A DNA stretch of 7,376 nt from CAYRTD01 sp964426915 (GTDB taxonomy: Bacteria > Bacteroidota > Bacteroidia > Bacteroidales > GCA-2748055): positions 1 through 7,376 of the forward strand of contig CAYRTD010000177.1 in NCBI GenBank assembly GCA_964426915.1, in the 5' to 3' direction. A program made the position numbers and the translations under genes. The notes beneath the pieces were generated by a model. The model was given only the letters and a program-made list of their open reading frames with translations. It was not told the origin of the DNA and did no database searches. Below, one piece after another: positions 6,872 through 7,376 of the stretch (position 1 is its first letter; each line of letters starts with the position of its first letter).

Positions 6872-7345
6872 ATGAAGCACAGAAAAGTAAAAAATAAAAA
6901 TTCCTTCCAGTTCGGTATTGTAATTGATGATGAGGCATTCTGCAACAGGAAAAGTGAAATAACTTCTTAATCTGATTGCCAGCCACATTACACCCAATTC
7001 TTTGCATCTGTGGTTTTCGATCTTATCAGCAAGGGCTATGATCAGCATTCAGAAAATTTTCCGGAGACATGGTTAAATAAAGTAATGCTCTCTCAGATAG
7101 ATATCTTTCAGGACATATACGATCAGCTAACCAATATCCAGAGAGCTGTCCTTCAGGCTTTATCGAAAATCGACGATGTGGGTATTTGTTCAGACAAAGC
7201 ACGTACAAGGTACAAACTACCTGTTAGCTCATCTCTTACCGAAGCACTGAAATCTTTGCAGAAGAGAGCATTGATCTACAAGGATAGCAATGAGTATAAA
7301 TTCAGCAATCCAATTTTCCAAGAGTGGTTATTGACCTTGGAGTAA
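6872..7345 (+). pseudogene. Decayed C-terminal remnant of an archaeal-type AAA+ ATPase
   Basis: One reading frame runs from ATG 6872 to the stop at 7343-7345, broken only by TAA at 6968-6970. Before the TAA it contains FGIVIDDEAF. Directly after it comes SDCQPHYTQFFASVVFDLIS, which resembles the gGHPYYTQ-x-A block that follows the ATPase core in archaeal-type AAA ATPases. The rest is the winged-helix tail. The similarity therefore continues upstream of the GTG at 7010 as far as the TAA, and probably across it, which argues for a nonsense mutation in an older gene. Walker A, Walker B and the whole ATPase core are absent: the sequence to the left is repeat and AT-rich DNA. Intact relatives are about 350-400 residues, so roughly the last 150 remain. 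A short independent wHTH gene is the alternative. Confidence 0.6.
7010..7345 (+). CDS. Open part of the ATPase remnant: winged-helix C-terminal domain (111 aa)
   Basis: This is the uninterrupted part of the remnant, readable from GTG 7010, although nothing resembling a ribosome binding site precedes it. Residues 39-70 (QLTNIQRAVLQALSKI and onward to RYKLP) and 71-108 form a winged-helix pattern: QRAVLQAL helix, YKLPVSSSLTEALKSLQKRALI recognition region (in parts, 68-89), wing YKDSNEYKF (90-98), and the terminal NPIFQEWL (100-107). That last motif and the SSS-x-x-x-AL-x-x-L spacing are typical of the tail of archaeal-type AAA ATPases found widely in Bacteroidota. On its own it has no nucleotide-binding site, so it cannot be an ATPase. 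Whether it is expressed is unknown, and I favour it being a fossil. Confidence 0.55.
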   Translation: MVFDLISKGYDQHSENFPETWLNKVMLSQIDIFQDIYDQLTNIQRAVLQALSKIDDVGICSDKARTRYKLPVSSSLTEALKSLQKRALIYKDSNEYKFSNPIFQEWLLTLE

Positions 7346-7376
7346 AAACCTCCCCCACCGAAAAACAAGTTTTAAT

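Noticed and set aside
6773..6970. Independent 65-residue plus-strand gene
   Set aside because: Its first third is translated ACGT repeat and AT-rich DNA. The last third shares the frame of the ATPase remnant and is better explained as the part before its premature TAA.

Overview
The window looks like a chromosomal segment of a Bacteroidota bacterium, probably of the Bacteroidales/Marinilabiliales type. The reasons are: AT-rich genes with weak or absent Shine-Dalgarno sites, two lipoproteins with Bacteroidota-style lipoboxes, a secreted acetyl-esterase of the kind common in glycan degraders, and long intergenic stretches of short tandem repeats. No phage, plasmid, CRISPR, tRNA or rRNA signal was seen.

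Layout. Positions 1-1511 (minus) hold the first ~503 codons of an MrpA/MnhA-type cation/proton antiporter subunit that runs off the left edge. A small unrecognised ORF (1542-1763, minus) precedes it by 30 bases. The divergent gap 1764-2234 holds an array of 8-base repeats interrupted by a GC-rich palindromic element. A lipoprotein TIM-barrel sugar isomerase/epimerase-like gene follows (2235-3086, plus). Next come about 700 bases of repeats: five units of 96-104 bp, then nineteen 7-base repeats and a C-rich tract. Then come an SMP-30/gluconolactonase-like lipoprotein (3792-4709, plus) with a strong terminator at 4732-4762, and a secreted alpha/beta-hydrolase of the acetyl-xylan-esterase-like type (4879-5817, plus). 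It converges on a membrane protein with an Mpv17/PMP22-like C-terminus (6002-6697, minus). The right end holds 15-base ACGT direct repeats and a decayed C-terminal piece of an archaeal-type AAA ATPase, split by an in-frame TAA.

How the genes fit together. The three plus-strand genes all encode exported proteins with plausible carbohydrate roles (isomerase/epimerase, lactonase-like propeller, deacetylase). Repeat blocks and a terminator separate them, so they look like separately transcribed neighbours and not one operon. The antiporter belongs to an Mrp operon extending left. No single new multi-gene system is convincingly present. The most unusual content is the dense, structured repeat DNA between genes, the bacterial Mpv17-like protein, and the ATPase remnant.
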